From positions 5,127,943-5,191,942 of the forward strand of contig JACBWW010000048.1 of NCBI GenBank assembly GCA_020086605.1: 64,000 bases of DNA. The letters are read 5' to 3'. Shown here piece after piece: positions 12,123 to 26,010 of the stretch. The notes under the pieces were generated by a model. It did not search any database. It was not told the origin of the DNA and saw only the letters and a list, made by a program, of their open reading frames with translations. Position 1 is the first letter of the stretch. The number at the start of each line of letters is the position of its first letter. Position numbers and translations under genes: made by a program. This stretch comes from Lanius collurio (Eukaryota > Chordata > Aves > Passeriformes > Laniidae).

Positions 12123-15100
12123 TTGAGTAAATCAGTTTTATGACATTGTATTCTCAATAAAAAGATGTGTCAGTATTCATGTTCTTCCTGGAAAGGGTGG
12201 TTAAGTCATTATTCAAGATAAATAAAGACATTTATGTAAAATTTATGCTACTTTCCCTCAAAAAACTGCACTTCAGAATTTAATTTTCTTTTTTATCTTC
12301 TCATTATAAAAACACATATTAGGCTACAAGTATTTCCACTGACATTCCTGTGGCTCCAGCACTTTCTTTCTATAAGCAAGGTAACTCCGTGGCTTAAATT
12401 TTAATATACTTTTTTCAGTTGTACACTTTTTTTAGTGTGTTTGATGCCACATTAATGGGTAACAATGCAGTTCCTTGTAGGAACTCCTTGAAGGAGTTGG
12501 TATAAATTATCCATTCCAAGCACCTACAAGACTGTATTTTTCTACTAAAAGGTTAAAGCAGGATAAAATCCTCAAAAATTTTATTTTTCCGTTGTCTGAT
12601 TGAGACCGTAGTAATAGTTGCAGAGAGGAGCCTTGATATTGGGAAATATTAAGGTATGTCATCCCACAATCCTCATTTTAAAAATAAATAAGTTGCCCAG
12701 AGCACATAGAGGAACATTATCTGAGCTGAACATTAGAAATCAAGACTTTCAACAAATCTATGAAAAGCAAGTAGTGAAAGCCGATTATTCTCAAAACTGA
12801 TATCTCATTCAAAAAACTACAAGGATCTCCTTAAATTAAAGAAATACAAATAAAAGTGCCACTAACTTTTTTTTCTGTCTTCTTTATTTTTGCAATGTAT
12901 ATGCTCCATTAAGCCATGTGTGAAAATCAACAGCATGCTAACTTAGCCGTTTTGCTTCTCTGTTTTGGACAGTTTTAGCTTTTAAAACATCGCTATTTCA
13001 ACAAAAAGGACCAAATTAGTTTTTGGGCAAGTAAAAGTTTGTTACAATATATGTAAATAGAAACTGGCATCTCCTCTCCCACTCTAATTTGTGCACACTG
13101 TGTTTAGAGTTGTCAGTATTTCTTTGGTCAATAGTTGTTGTTCTCTACTTTGTGGAAGCTTTGTACATACGTGCCAATGCTTACACCCTTTCATAGCACG
13201 CCTGTGTGTTCATGTGTGTATACTTAAACTGAGCATATGTGCGTGATTGGATGTGGGTTGAATCTGATGCTACCAGTTTTAGAAACGTCCATTAGCCTTT
13301 GATAAACTTTGGCTACGTTGCTTCATAAAGTACAAACAAAATTTAACATCTATTTGAAGCCATCTTGCTGAGAGCCAGCCCCTCCACTGCTGACAGTAGT
13401 TATTTGACCTTGCTTTTTGATTATGCTGGAATTGTATTAAGGAGCAATCTGCAGGCAACCATTCTAGTCTGTTCGCTTGAATGCAATTTATTTAGAACTT
13501 TCCTGCATGCTTTGTCCATCATTTAATCTCAGTTTCTAAGGGAATTAATCTTGAGTTTCTTAGCTTCTAAATGATTAAAGTAAACACAGGCAAGAGTGCA
13601 AAGGCAGAAGAAAGAACCATAGGAAATCTTTCTTCCCTTTTATTCTTTAGGGAAAGTTACATTCAGTGCAATGAATAAAACTATCTTTCATGTGGAAATA
13701 CTGCTTTACTGGCAATGCAGAGTACTTTATTTATGAAGATGAGTAAGCTAATGCTCATTAAGGTGAAATATAATGAAGTGTGGGATTTTTTTTTTTTTTT
13801 AAAGTCCTAGAATTTTATAAAGACATCTGGGATTTGAAATATGATGAAAAATAAAGTACACCACCAAATGAAGAGAAGCTTTCATTTCCAGAACAACCTG
13901 AAAAAATAAGGAAATACTTAAAATTAGTTTATAGGTTGAGATACTAGAAGAGTATCCCTACTTCCCAAATGTGAAAGTGATATTAATCAGTAGAACAATT
14001 AGGGCTAAGATATGTTCTCTAGAAAACTGGTGTGAACAAAGTAGTGGGAAATAAAAAGAAGAAGAAAATGCAGGAAAGAAACAAACTGAGGATACGGAGC
14101 TATACCAGCCTTGCCCCCACTGGGCTACTGAACTCAGTAACCCCCTACAAAACCAGATGCATATTTACAGACTATTTTCTTATAAGTTCTTATGTCTTTT
14201 TTTTGTAAAATGCATGATTGCTGAGAAAATTTATCATCAGACTTGAAATGGAAATATGTAAATGTGTCTATGGTAGTTTTGATGTTGCTGTACAGACAGC
14301 CACTTTCCACAAAGAGGCCTACTATAGCAGATTTTTCTGTTTGTTAAACTGGAATTTTTTTCTGTTTATTATTAAGCTTCAGTTGCTCTTTCTCGCATTT
14401 TGCAGCATTTAATTTTACTTCATATTTATTAGCCTGTTTTTTAAGGTGAATTCATACTTTCTAGCCAGTCATCTGATTTTCTTTGATGTATTAGATTTTC
14501 TTCAGATTTATGTCACAAATAAATTTCCTTCACACACTCTTCCCTCCCTCCCTCCCCCAAAAGATTATGAATTTATTAAGCAGAATCAGTCTCAGGGCTG
14601 ATATTGCTTGAACACCTCTAATAGCCTGGGTCTGAAGCATAGTCTCCACCTCAAAAACTACTTGCATTACATAATTCTTGCTCCAATTCTCACCTTCTCC
14701 CAAATAGCTAAAGTGATATCCTGTGTTTTACTACACAAAATGATTTAATAAAACCAGGTCAGCAACTGTTCTGTTCCCATTTTCTATAAAATTTCTTATC
14801 AAGAAAACCATCAAACTTAGAGTTACATACTTGTAGTAAATCCAAGTGCATTGTTAACATTTCCCCTTTGTGGTGTAGATATTATGGAACAGTTGGCCAT
14901 ACACTCATTTTGAATTGGAGAACTGTATGTTGAAGCCCAGATTGGAAGAAAATCAATTTGATTTTAGAATAAGACACTGATCAGTTAGTGAAGTGATTTA
15001 ATTAATTAAAATAGCACATGTTAAAGAAAATACTGAAAAGGCAACACAATCTAACATATATGTTTTAATTAAAATACTACATGAAATTTTGGTGAAATCA

Positions 15101-17974
15101 AAGAAAATAGAATAGCTTAATTATGAACATTATTTATATGACAGTCTCTTACAGAAGTAATGGTAAGTGAATAGAAACAGTAACGTAAAACTAAGCATCA
15201 GTGGAGCAAAGTATAAGGAGATGGAGACACTGAGGATGAAATGTTCATTTTGCTAAATTAATTATATGTTGTGATGAGCAATCTTTCTCCTATCCAAGAA
15301 AATACTTCACACATCAAAAGCAAGTCAGAAGCAATGCAACGTCCTGTGAGTAACATAATGCATTAATGTATTCTGCTGGAAAACATCCCAGGGTACTCAG
15401 AAACTCTGAGTGCTGAAATAAAGGATATTAATGACAAAACAAAATGTTATACAGGCTCATGCTCACAGCTTGACTGTGTGGTTGACATGGAATCTATTTT
15501 TATTTATTCCATACAGACACACAATTATATCCTTTGCTAAGCTGTGTATCCTGACAGATCATTAAGAAGATAAACCATGGCAAACAATTTTGATGAAATA
15601 TTTTTTATTGTCTATGAAGGGATAACAGCTTTGACAAATAAGATTAAAAAAAAGACAAAAAAATCAAGTGAAGCAATTTAAATATTTCTAACAGTGGTTA
15701 ATTGTCATAAAACCAGAATAAAATTATTTAGGCCACGTATAAACATGATATAAAGGAATACAGTCTTGAATAACATATTTGTGGTTTACTATTAGTTTTC
15801 AATTTAATCTAATTCCTTTTGCAATTTACTAAATGCTATTGAAATACCAGTCATTTACAAATGTTCTGTAAATCTCAATATGTTAGGGTATGGACATGCC
15901 TGATGTTTGACTTTGATAGCTATTCCACTATGGGCTTTGGTTATACTAATTTAAATAAATGGAACAATGTCATAACAACAACAGAAATGTTTTGAAAGGT
16001 ACCTTTAGTTCTAACACACTGCCAGCACTCTTTGTAAGTGTCAAAACCAGATTCAACTAAAGGAGTATGATGAAAAATGAAAGTATTTTTATTAAAAATT
16101 GCTTTAAGAACCTTAGAATAAATTTCCTTAAACTTTGGATGTTGGATGTTTGCCATTACTTCAGCTGTCTTAGAATCTAGGAGTTATAATTCAATTGCCA
16201 ACACATATGCACCTCTAAACATTTGAGTTTGCTAAGTATCCTAACTCACATCCACCTGTCCTTTCAGGAAAAACCCATGAACTGTCTTTATGTTCTCTTT
16301 CATATCCCCACAAGAATACCTCAAATATCCTACAGCACCCCATCCCAAATATACTTTAGGTGTGGATAACAGAAATATGTTCTGAGTTCTACTTTTGTTC
16401 TAATTACCCTAGACTTCTCTTAGAGCCAGCAGGAGAAATAAAGGCTCTGTTGGCAATTAATAGAATTTTGAGCTCTGATCTAAAACATATAAATTTCCTT
16501 GGGAGATTGCCAATCTATCTATTGCCTGTAAAATAAACCTAGGTCAATTGTGGACAAAAAAGAACCTAACACTGAATATTTGAATGTCTAAGGTCAAGAA
16601 AGAGGCGTCCTGACTCTTGGGAGTCTACATTAACTCTGAAGGTAGAACCTACTTGCTAGGTCCTTTCACTGAGGAGGACTATATTAGTCTACCTTCACAT
16701 AACAAATGATAAAAGCACAATGGTGTAAGAAGAGTCTATGTGTTTTCACATCTGCAATAAGAATTTTTCGTATTAGTTCCTTTAAAGTTCATACAGCTTG
16801 TATCAGCTGTTTTCTTTCTATTATTTTAGAAAGACTTCTTTGTCTTAAAGGTAAATACCATAGAAAACTACTTTGTATTGTTAGAGGGAAACTGTAAGTG
16901 ATCGCAGAAGTTCATAAGACATACAACTGAAGAATATTCCTGAATTCAGTTAAATTTTACAGTGTATAACTTCTCAGTGAAACACAGTAAACTGCCATAA
17001 CTAATTAATCAGAAGGTTTTCTTCAGGCTGCTCAAACTCGCACCAGAAATATGAATTCGACTGGCATTGTATATGTTAATATTTTACCTACATAGTATTA
17101 GAGTGGATTTAGCCACGTTCATGAAAAATGCTACATTGAAATGTTGGCAGTTTGAATCTGCTTGTAACTGTAACATATTTGATTATACTCCTTATATACA
17201 GGTTAAAAACTAAGGGAAAAATCCACTTCAATATAATTTAGTCATTATGAAGGACTTTACCATCAAAAGTCTGTGGTAGTCTACTACTGTCCTATTACTT
17301 ATAAGGCCTTAATGCTAAACCTGGTCTGTGGAACTGAGGAATTCAGAGCTCTGAGATATTACTGCCACATCACTACTGACTGCAGGTGGAGTTAGGAAAA
17401 AAAGAGGTGTGGGGGAGGGCAGAAACCATGAAGACTTCTAAGAGTTCTAAGACTTGTCAGTAGAGGAAATTATGAAAGTGCAGCTTAGTAAGACCAGCAC
17501 AAGCAACACAGAAGTAAACAGTGAACCTTGCAGTGGAGAATTGTGAAATGATTCCACCAAACTGGTATTAAACACAATCATGTAATCCTATCTCCATGAA
17601 TATTTGGGTGTATTTATTCTGTACAATGAGGCATAGAATATATTATGTTTTTTATGATCTAGAATGACTAAAATTTACAGCTGTCTCCTGTACACAACAT
17701 GGGACTGTAATATTTTGGGCACAGAAATAGTCAACTGGATTTATACATTTTGCTCATGTAAATATTGCCTCAGGACTGACCTAGTTGTGAATCTCAGTGT
17801 TCACCTAAAATACCATCTCATCTCAGTGGGTTCTAGGCTTATGCACATATATGTAGGAAAATATATGCTATGTACACATTTAAAACACACAATAGATGAA
17901 GATTTGATATAATGAAATATTTCCATAATTGTGTAACAGAAGGATGCACAAAAGACATTTTCAACATTATTAAC

Positions 17975-18720
17975 GATGAAATTTGCATGTTCATCTTCAC
18001 AACAGAAAAGTGAAAAGTTCTGCACCTCGGAGAGAGTGACCATCTTCCCGAGAACAGTATGAGAACAAAATGGCTGAAAAATAGTTTAGCCGAAAAGGAC
18101 CTCAGTGTTTCTGCAGACACCAAGCTAAGGGTAAACCCAAAGTGTGACTCACTGCAGGTTCATTGCACAGTGGGCTACATTAGGAGCAGAACCAAGAAGC
18201 TGAGTGAAATTATTATCTCATTGTTATTATTATCTCATCTTGGCTCAAGGGAGGTTACATTTGAAATAATCGGTTCAGTTCTATTTTACTTGGCCCCATG
18301 GCAAAAACGCCTCAAAAAAAAAATGTTGAGCAACTGAGCAGGTCCCAGTGGACAACTACCAAGATGGTGAGAGAACTAGAGCATGACCTGTGAAGGAGGT
18401 CAAACTGAGGGAACTGGATTAATTTAGTCTGGTAGAGAGGAGCCTGATGATCTAATAATTTTTTGAAGGTGAGTTACAAAGAAAGCAGACTCAAATGCTT
18501 CACAGTAGTTGCAGATGGGGTAGCAGAGTTGTTTTGTGGGAGAGACTGGACATCAGGAAAAACTTTTAACTTGGCAGAAAGTTCATCACTGTAAAATATT
18601 GTCCAGAGGGGATGCATGAAAAACCACGTCTATGGATTTTTCACACTTCAAATCTAACTGATGTAGCTTTGTTTTGATGATAATCCTGTTTTGAGAAGGA
18701 TAATAGACAGGGCAGCCCTA
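17975..18720 (+). repeat. CR1 LINE, ORF2 3' end plus 3' UTR, sense
   Basis: Sense CR1 landmarks appear in order. These are AAGTTCTGCACCTCGG (18014-18029), a GAAAAGGACCTCAGTG segment (18092-18107), GAGCAGAACCAAGAAG (18184-18199), GAGCAACTGAGCAGGTCCCA (18328-18347) and GGACATCAGGAAAAACTTTT (18549-18568). ATTGTCCAGAGGGGATGC (18598-18615) and AATCCTGTTTTGAGAAGGAT (18682-18701) follow. The reading frame is broken many times. The overlapping 92-codon frame at 18059-18337 is a remnant and not a host gene. The copy is old and diverged, and its terminal octamer repeats are not clear. Confidence 0.8.
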
Positions 18721-21700
18721 GAATCTGCTTCAAGTACACATTTCTGATTTTCTGTCTTGCGCAGGTGATAAACTCTGAGGACAGCATAGCCCTATTACTT
18801 GAACTAATTAGATTTTAAACTTTATTATTTCACTATTTTAAAATCATTTTCTCAGAATAGGAGCAACATTAAGGAACCATTTTTATATACTTTTATTTTT
18901 CCATTAGAAATAACATTATACTGTTTCCTTACTTAGCATTAGGTAAAGCTGAGGAGAAAGATTTGGGAGATTGGTTTTTCTCAGTTCCTCCAAGCTTTTA
19001 AATTTTTTTAGTTTTAAAATGGCATAGCTCATGCAAACAAAATGAATGCACACAAAATCAAAATGGAATGTTTACAAATAGAAGTAGCCTGGTCCTTTGT
19101 TTTAACACTAAACTTTATCACAGAGTCAGCACATATACGACTGCTTTGTCCACAACTTTTTAAGTGACACAAATATTCTCCTTCGATCCATCACTTCATA
19201 ACCTAACTGCCAATATATAAATACATGATTGGAAGAGTAATTTTCATGATTGTGAAGAAAGAAATCATAGCAGCATCTCCTTGGGAAGTACTTTATCCTT
19301 TGATTATGCTTCTACGTATTAATTTAGAATAGTCTTAATCTAATAGCTTTGTTATATGTATTGAATCACGTTCTCTGCTAGGGTCAAGAAGTGCAGTGGA
19401 AAAATAGACTAAAGTGTGGATTCACTCAAAAATGCTAAATTTTAGTCTGTACATATAATTCAATAGGATTTTATTTTAACCTAAAAATGCTTTATAACAA
19501 ATATGGAAAAAGATGAATGAATAAATGAGTGCATTGAACATGAAGAACCTTGGATGCATAACTAAGGGTCATACAGTCCCTTCAAATACTAATTCAACTG
19601 TGATGAACCATCTGGTTTTCTTATCTTAAAAAAAAAAAAAAAAAAAAATTCATTTAGCCAGCTACCCCTCTGAATTCTCAATATACCAAATCCAGCCACA
19701 GACTAAGTCTGTTTGTTTGATATTTATGAATTGCATTTCAAAACAGAGGCTTCCCTTTTAGTCATCTACAATATAGCTAATAAATCTGCAGGGATTAAAA
19801 ACATACTAATGCAAAAGTATATCTTGAGTGGCGTACTTATTTAGGTTTAGAGGTACAGATCCCAAGACAAAAGTGTAGTTTTAACCTTTCTCATTTAAAT
19901 TATTATTGAGTTCAAATTCAAACAGTTCCAGAAAATGGGAAACAAACAAAAACTGCCATGTCAGAATAATACTTGGGCAAAATTTTATTGGCATTAAAAG
20001 ATAACTTGAAATTTCAGACAACTCACAGCAAAGGAAGGACATTAAGCTTCTGAGGATTTCAGAGAGAACATGAAGTCCTGACACCATCTTTTTCATGGAA
20101 AATTTCATATGTAGCTCAGTCACACAACTTGAAAAGCTATCTAATCTGGATCAGAAATGCCATAGGTATCCCACATTGAGGCCATCTGTGACTAACAGTG
20201 TGGGAGGGACCATGATTTTGACCTTTCTGTACACCTGGGACAAGGATAGAATGCTACAGGCGGTAGGGAAAAATGAAGAGGTTATATTTAAGGGCATGAC
20301 GATATTATTCTTTCTTGATGTAGGTCCAAGCTCAGTTAAAAGAAGAGAACTGAATGAGAATTAAAAGGCTTCCTTGAAAGGAGGGGTTATGGTCACAGTG
20401 CTCTCTCTTGCAAACTGAGAGTAACTTTCAATAACTGCACACTGGTTGAGTAAAATGGCAGCAAATAAGCGTTCATACAAAGTCAGAAAAGAAAGCACCT
20501 AGGAAGACCATGAAAGTAAAGACTGTGGAGAATGAATACATTGCTGTTTGGGCCTGCTTGCATCTCTAGTTTTACATGGTCTTCAAACGTCACATGGTCT
20601 GTTGTAAGCTTTATTCAGAATATCCTGCTAAGTCTACAGCCACTGCAGTCTTAAACAAGAAGGTAAAGGTCATATGTTAAATATATAGTGTCAACTTTGG
20701 TAGATACTATTCTTTAAAGCCAGTATTAGAGTTGGAACTTGGAGTTCCGTCTTGAACTGATATGTATATTAATAGGAAATAAAGATAGAGACAAATTGTT
20801 TTGTTACTTTGTCTTTTCTAACCAAATAACTGATTAAAAATCTACTATATTTATAAAATATTTATCAATTTTTCTTCCTCTATGAATAGCAGAAAAAAAA
20901 TCCCACCTCTTCACACAGTTATATCACTTTTTTCCCCTCTCCAAATGTCAAGCAAGTATTGGTTTTATGCTAATTTTTGTTGTTCATAAGATTCTTTATA
21001 TTGCCCTTACTAGTGCTGAAGATTATCATGTTAATGAGTGTTTAATATTTTTCTCAAAATTAATTATATTTCTATTTTTCTAGCAGATATAATAATATTT
21101 TTAATGGTTTACAATGAACTTACACAATATAAATACTTTAGATATTTCTTTTCTTGATACAATTGCATATAAATTCCAAAACCTACAGGCCTCTTTTCTG
21201 ATGCAAAGGCATAACAAACTTATGTTTATTTTGCTACCTATTACTCTAGCAACACTTAGAACTGTGGCTTTTTTCCAAGGTTTTAATTCTTCCAAATTAA
21301 TATATATATATTGTAGTCTTTCTTTTGTTGTTTTGGGTTTTTATCCCCCCCAATGGAAGCCCATTTTTAATTTATATATATTTGGTTGTGTTTTAATCTC
21401 CTTAAATTTTCATGTTTTATCTTACCTGCAGAAGACCTCAGCAGTATTTCTTTTTCTCTTCCAAAGATTTTTTAGTTCACATTCTTTTTGCCATCAAATA
21501 TTACTTTAATTAAAATTGAGAGCTAGATATGAGGTATGTCAAGCTATTTAAGTACAATTATGCTGTTATTACGGAGAACCATGTTTTGTCCAGAGGAAAA
21601 AAGAAAATAAAAGGTTTTAGATATTTTCTAACAATCTTTTTCTCTGTTGAAAATAAACAGCTACATGGCAATAGAAAAGCAAGCAAACTATAAAGTTCTT

Positions 21701-23842
21701 CTTTCTTCTTTTAAAAGGAAAAGCTATAGAAGTCTGCATTAGATATATTTGCTGCATATATTGACAGGCCTTTTCAAGATGATTATTGTTTCTTATTTAA
21801 CCAAGAACACCAGGAACAGTTTTCTCTTTCAAATTTTATTTCTTTTAATACCATTACAATTTTAATACCAAGTAGAGGTGATTACTTCCAATGAATGTGG
21901 AATGCATAGAAGCATAAGAACAATCTTACAAATTCTAAAAATAAGACTAAGACAAAATCAGTATGAAACTAAACAACATTTTCTTGTACTACCCTTGATT
22001 TTTAATTAGAATACATGTGATAGGAGAAACTTTACAGAAAAGAATAACACAGTGATGTTGACTAATAGGATAGAAGCCAGGAAAATTCCGCTGAGAAATT
22101 ACCACATGACAAAATGCCTCCAACTTGGAAATGATGCTGAATATTTCAAGAGAGTGTTCACATTATTGTTATCCATGGGACAATTACTTTGTTCCCTGGC
22201 TGATGGTTCAACCATATGGCCATTTCAGCTGTTTGTAATCAAGTAAATATATCTTTTATACTGGAAATTCATCAAGTAGACTTGATTTGAGACTTATACC
22301 ATTTTAGTTTGAATAAGACAACTCTTCTTTTTCATTTCTTTTCATTATAGAGAAACTAGAGCAGATTATAAAGCCCCATAAATGACAAAAATAACCTATA
22401 AAATCACCCGGTATTCCTTATGATCAGCTCCTGAAAATACATGGGGGAATATCTCTCTCAAAAGCTGTTGCATGCACAAAACCTTATTAAACTGAATTCA
22501 TTTCTTGAAATTAATTTCTTTAATCTAATATCATATTAATTCCAGTCATTTCAACAATTTTTAAAAGGAAGAAACATCATTAGAAAGGTAAAATTCTAAT
22601 TTCATTAAACAAACATTAAATTAATTTTAAGCCCAAGAGCCAGTCTTTTCTTTTTCTCTTCTATGGGGTCTTTCATTAATTTTGTACCAAATACATTCTA
22701 TGAGGGTGCATTGTAGTAACTCATACTTAAATAAGAAAATCTCATTTTAAATAATTTTCTGTTTAAATTCCCTGGGCAATGAATCTGCTTATTGGTAAGA
22801 GACTAAAGTAAAAGCTCGTTTTACTTAATGGAAAAGTTAAGTCTGTGACAGAACCTAGATTGAATTTCATTTACTTTGACCTTTAAGTTACACATGCTGA
22901 TGAAACAACAAAGACTGCACCTTTAAAAACTAAGTTCACAAATACTAATTTTAACTAACTCAAGAAAAATTAAATAATTAGAGGTGGGTTTAAAGTTTTA
23001 ACTCATATATTAATATAATGTACCAACACATCCTTAGCTCTTTTTACCCATGATTAATTTTGAAATATGCCTTTGAAAGATATACATTGTAAAGGATATT
23101 TTCTTTTGATGAGGAGTATTTATCTAGGAATTGAAATCTATTGCATGGTTGTTAGTCTTCCAGGAGATGAAATGCTGGCCAAACCTTGACTGTTTCCTGC
23201 TTAAATTTAAAAAAAGGATTGTCATTTGTTACTTACAGACTATGCAGAGAGCAAAAGTTTAGGCTCTCTTGTGTTATCTATGTAATAATGGCACAGAAAC
23301 ACTAAAAAATTCCTATAATGAAAGTTTGAGTAATTTGGTTCTTTTCAAGGATTATCAGAAGATCGTGACTATGCTTTCTTTAATTTCCCGAGATGTTCTG
23401 CACTGTCAGCACACAGCATCTCTGATAAAAATTCTCCTTCTACATCTCACCACACAATTACTGCAGAGAAGTGTTACTAGATTATTTCTATCTCTATTTT
23501 GATCTAATTAAAAGGATAGAAAACAAAATTATAGACATAGGTAAAACATATTTTACATCATTAGAGCATGAACATTTTAATCTTATATATGTTGAGAAGT
23601 ATGGAATATAATATATGGAATAACCTGAAAAATTGTCTATAAATCCGAGTATGAGAAGGTCTTAGCTGAGTAGAGACTGGGCAAAGCTGATTACATTTAA
23701 TTACATCTTATTTTGAAGCATGTCAGTGTTTCATGTATACTCAGAATAACTGGGTTCGGTTGGTGAATTTTTATTTTACTCCTTGAGCCAAACTAAATGC
23801 ACAATTGTGCTCAAATATAAAGAGATTTAATGAGTAATCAGA
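18721..23842. other. Unique AT-rich non-coding sequence
   Basis: No recognisable gene or transposon. A 21 bp poly(A) run is at 19628-19648. The 131-codon + frame at 21114-21509 is rich in F, L, I and S, as expected of chance frames in AT-rich DNA. The part at 20095-20560 is slightly less AT-rich, but I cannot identify it. Confidence 0.55.
19628..19648. repeat. Poly(A) tract, 21 bp
   Basis: An uninterrupted run of 21 A. No retrocopy is seen next to it. Confidence 0.9.
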
Positions 23843-24340
23843 ATGGTTTGGGTTGGAAGGGACCTTCAATATTAATTCAGTCTAAACCTCTTGCCATGGG
23901 CAGTGACATACATCACTAGATCACATAGCTTAATGCCCTTTCCAGCTTGGCCTTAAACTCTTTCAATGATGGGGCATCCACAACTTCTCTGAACAACCTG
24001 GTGTTAGAGTGTTCCACCACCCTCAATGTAAAAAAAATAAAAATTCTTTATTTCTAACCTAAGCCTACCCCCTTTCAGCTTAAAACCATTACCCACTGTC
24101 TAAATCAACAGACTCTATTTAAAAGCTTGTCCTCATCCTTCTCATAAGCCTTCTTTAAGTATCTGGAGACCACTCTAAGGTCTCCCCAGAACCTTCTCTT
24201 CTCCAGGTTCAACAACCCTTAGCCTTTCTTCATAGGAGAGGTGCGCTCATTGATCATTTTTGTGGCCCTGACCCAGGTGGAAGACCTTGCACTTGCCTTT
24301 CTTGAACTTTACAAAGGCTTTGGGCAGACTCCTACCTCCA
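23843..24340 (-). repeat. CR1 LINE, 3' part (antisense)
   Basis: The copy starts at the 3' end with AATGGTTTGGGTTGGAAGGG (23842-23861). It continues through CTTGCCATGGGCAG, CAGCTTGGCCTTAAACTCTT, GGGGCATCCACAACTTCTCT, GGTCTCCCCAGAACCTTCTC and CATAGGAGAGGTGCGCTCAT. It ends near the GACCTTGCACTTGCCTTTCT segment (24283-24302). Compared with full CR1, a block is missing between GTGGCCCTGACCCAGG and GACCTTGCACTT, which suggests an internal deletion. Confidence 0.9.
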
Positions 24341-25175
24341 TAAATGGCTCTTCAAGCAGTCTGCAGAGATAGATAATGAGTCAATTACTCATATACCCAC
24401 TCAGTAACACAGACCTTGTGGACAACATCATTAGGTTGATGCAGATTTCATTCCCCAACACCAATTCCGTTCACCAGAACGAGGCCCTGAGTACTTTTAT
24501 TCCATGATTGTCACACGAAAATACTTAAGCATTTCTTACCTCATCAGCAAACTTCCTTCTCTCATATGGAGTGAAGATTTATATAGACATATATATATAA
24601 ATCTTATCCTTCCACAGTTTGGCCTTTTTGTCCTTTATGCCATATCGTTCCTTGGTCACAAATTACTGCAGAACCACTGCAATGTGAATTTTCATTTCAA
24701 TGTCTAAAAATACAGCTTTCTTAAGCATATATAAGAGTTTTTCTTAGGTGCAACATTTTCGAAAAAATCAAGTACAGCATTAAGAACACTTTTACACACT
24801 TTTTAAAAAATAAATAAAAGTCACATTGCTATTTAAAAATCATTGAGCTGCATAAATATATACTTGCTAGTTTTCTCCGGAGCTCTTCTCTAAAGAGCAA
24901 AACTTTAAATTGTCTGGTTTAATCTAGGGTGTTCCTTCCAAATTGAGCTTGTAATGTGTGTCAGGTAACCAGCACCACTTAACAGTCCAACCTTGGGACA
25001 GTAAGAGCTTAACACAGGCTTCAAAAGAGGTACATATGAAAAGGACGGATCAGAAGAATTGAAGAATTGATTAGAAACATAAATTCAACATCCTTTTTTT
25101 TTTTAAATATGTCTCTCAAATTCTATGGCTAATGGAAACACATTTCCAGGCTATGAATTCATCTAAAGTTTTTAG
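24341..25175. other. Non-coding sequence between CR1 and LTR
   Basis: No gene or clear repeat. The first ~150 bases (24341-24490) are less AT-rich and could be highly decayed CR1 sequence, but I cannot align them by eye. Confidence 0.45.
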
Positions 25176-25289
25176 GTCTCTTGAGGGAACTCAGCACTTC
25201 TGAACAGTGAATCATTATGATTACGCAGAAGCTTTAAAATTCTCTAAAATATGCATCACGCAGGAACTCACACATCTTCTGATTTTTAC

Positions 25290-25600
25290 TTGATACGCTT
25301 CTTGTATATTTTGCTTACTTATCTTATACTACTTACACATTTCACTTACTTATCTTATACATTTTACCTATTTTTACCTAACACAGTACACATACATTCT
25401 ATCTAACACAGTACTTACACATTTCAATTACTAATACATAACTCACTGCTTATACATCCCACTTACTTACAACTTTTATGTAATACTCTACTTATACACT
25501 TACACATAACTTATACAGTAGACTCACTTATACATTTTGTAACTTCCACATAACACACTACTTATACATGCTACTCTACATTTTACAACTTTTCTATAAA
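25290..25600. repeat. Degenerate AT-rich minisatellite inside LTR copy A
   Basis: Repeated variants of CTTATACATTTTAC, CTTACTTATCTTATAC and TAACACAGTACTTACAC occur roughly every 15-25 bases. The matching block occurs in LTR copies B (47090-47290) and C (59690-59910), so the array was present in the element before these insertions. Confidence 0.8.
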
Positions 25601-25993
25601 ACAGGATGTATGTGTTTTGCAGCTGCTGTACATAAGATCACACATTGTTTAACTAGTCCCTCTACTTTGTCCAAGAGCTCTGCACATGCTTTTCAGAAAA
25701 TAAGATTGGGTTTAATCCCATGCGACACAGTCTTTTTTTTATCCCTTGCTGGCGGAGCATTCTGTTTTTCAGCTTCTTCTTTCCCAGTTTAGCACAGTTT
25801 ACCTTTCAGTAACCTTGACTAATTCCTCCAGGCTCTCACAGGTGTAGCTCCAGATCCAAGCAAGCAGAGTCGAGATGATCAGCAGCCAAGTTAGTCCAGG
25901 AAATTCAAACAACCAGACAGCAAAAGATAGGAAGCAGATATGAAGCTATCCTAACTCTCTCTTCTCTTTTTCTTCTGACTGAACCTTCTGACT

Positions 25994-26010
25994 GGCGTTA
26001 AAAGCCCTCC
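25994..26010 (-). promoter_or_regulatory. TATA-like box of LTR copy A
   Basis: Minus-strand GGAGGGCTTTTAACGCC lies ~150 bp inside the LTR 5' end. It aligns with GGAGGGTTTTTAAGCCC in copies B and C. In copy A the core has changed, so activity is doubtful. Confidence 0.45.

Larger units (their letters stand above)
4851..17974. other. Long unique AT-rich stretch without recognisable genes or transposons
   Basis: About 13 kb with no CR1, LTR or SINE that I can recognise and no open frame above ~95 codons. It holds simple sequence (poly(A) at 5499-5515 and 10276-10298, T/G-rich at 12030-12122, poly(T) at 13788-13801), a 28 bp tandem pair at 6181-6236 and a small hairpin at 6354-6379. The part at 12900-13560 keeps several CpGs (TACGTGCC, AGCACGCC, TGCGTGA, AACGTCC, TACGTTG) in an otherwise CpG-poor background and may be a conserved non-coding element. 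The part at 10850-11400 has raised GC and two minus-strand open frames of 82 and 75 codons, whose products I do not recognise. Confidence 0.5.

Noticed and set aside
21114..21509. 131-codon + frame with hydrophobic stretches
   Set aside because: Its composition is that of a chance frame in AT-rich DNA, with no recognisable family and no supporting signals.
25290..25600. CRISPR-like array
   Set aside because: The units are degenerate, AT-rich and adjacent, without constant repeats and unique spacers. The host is a bird, and the array belongs to an LTR.
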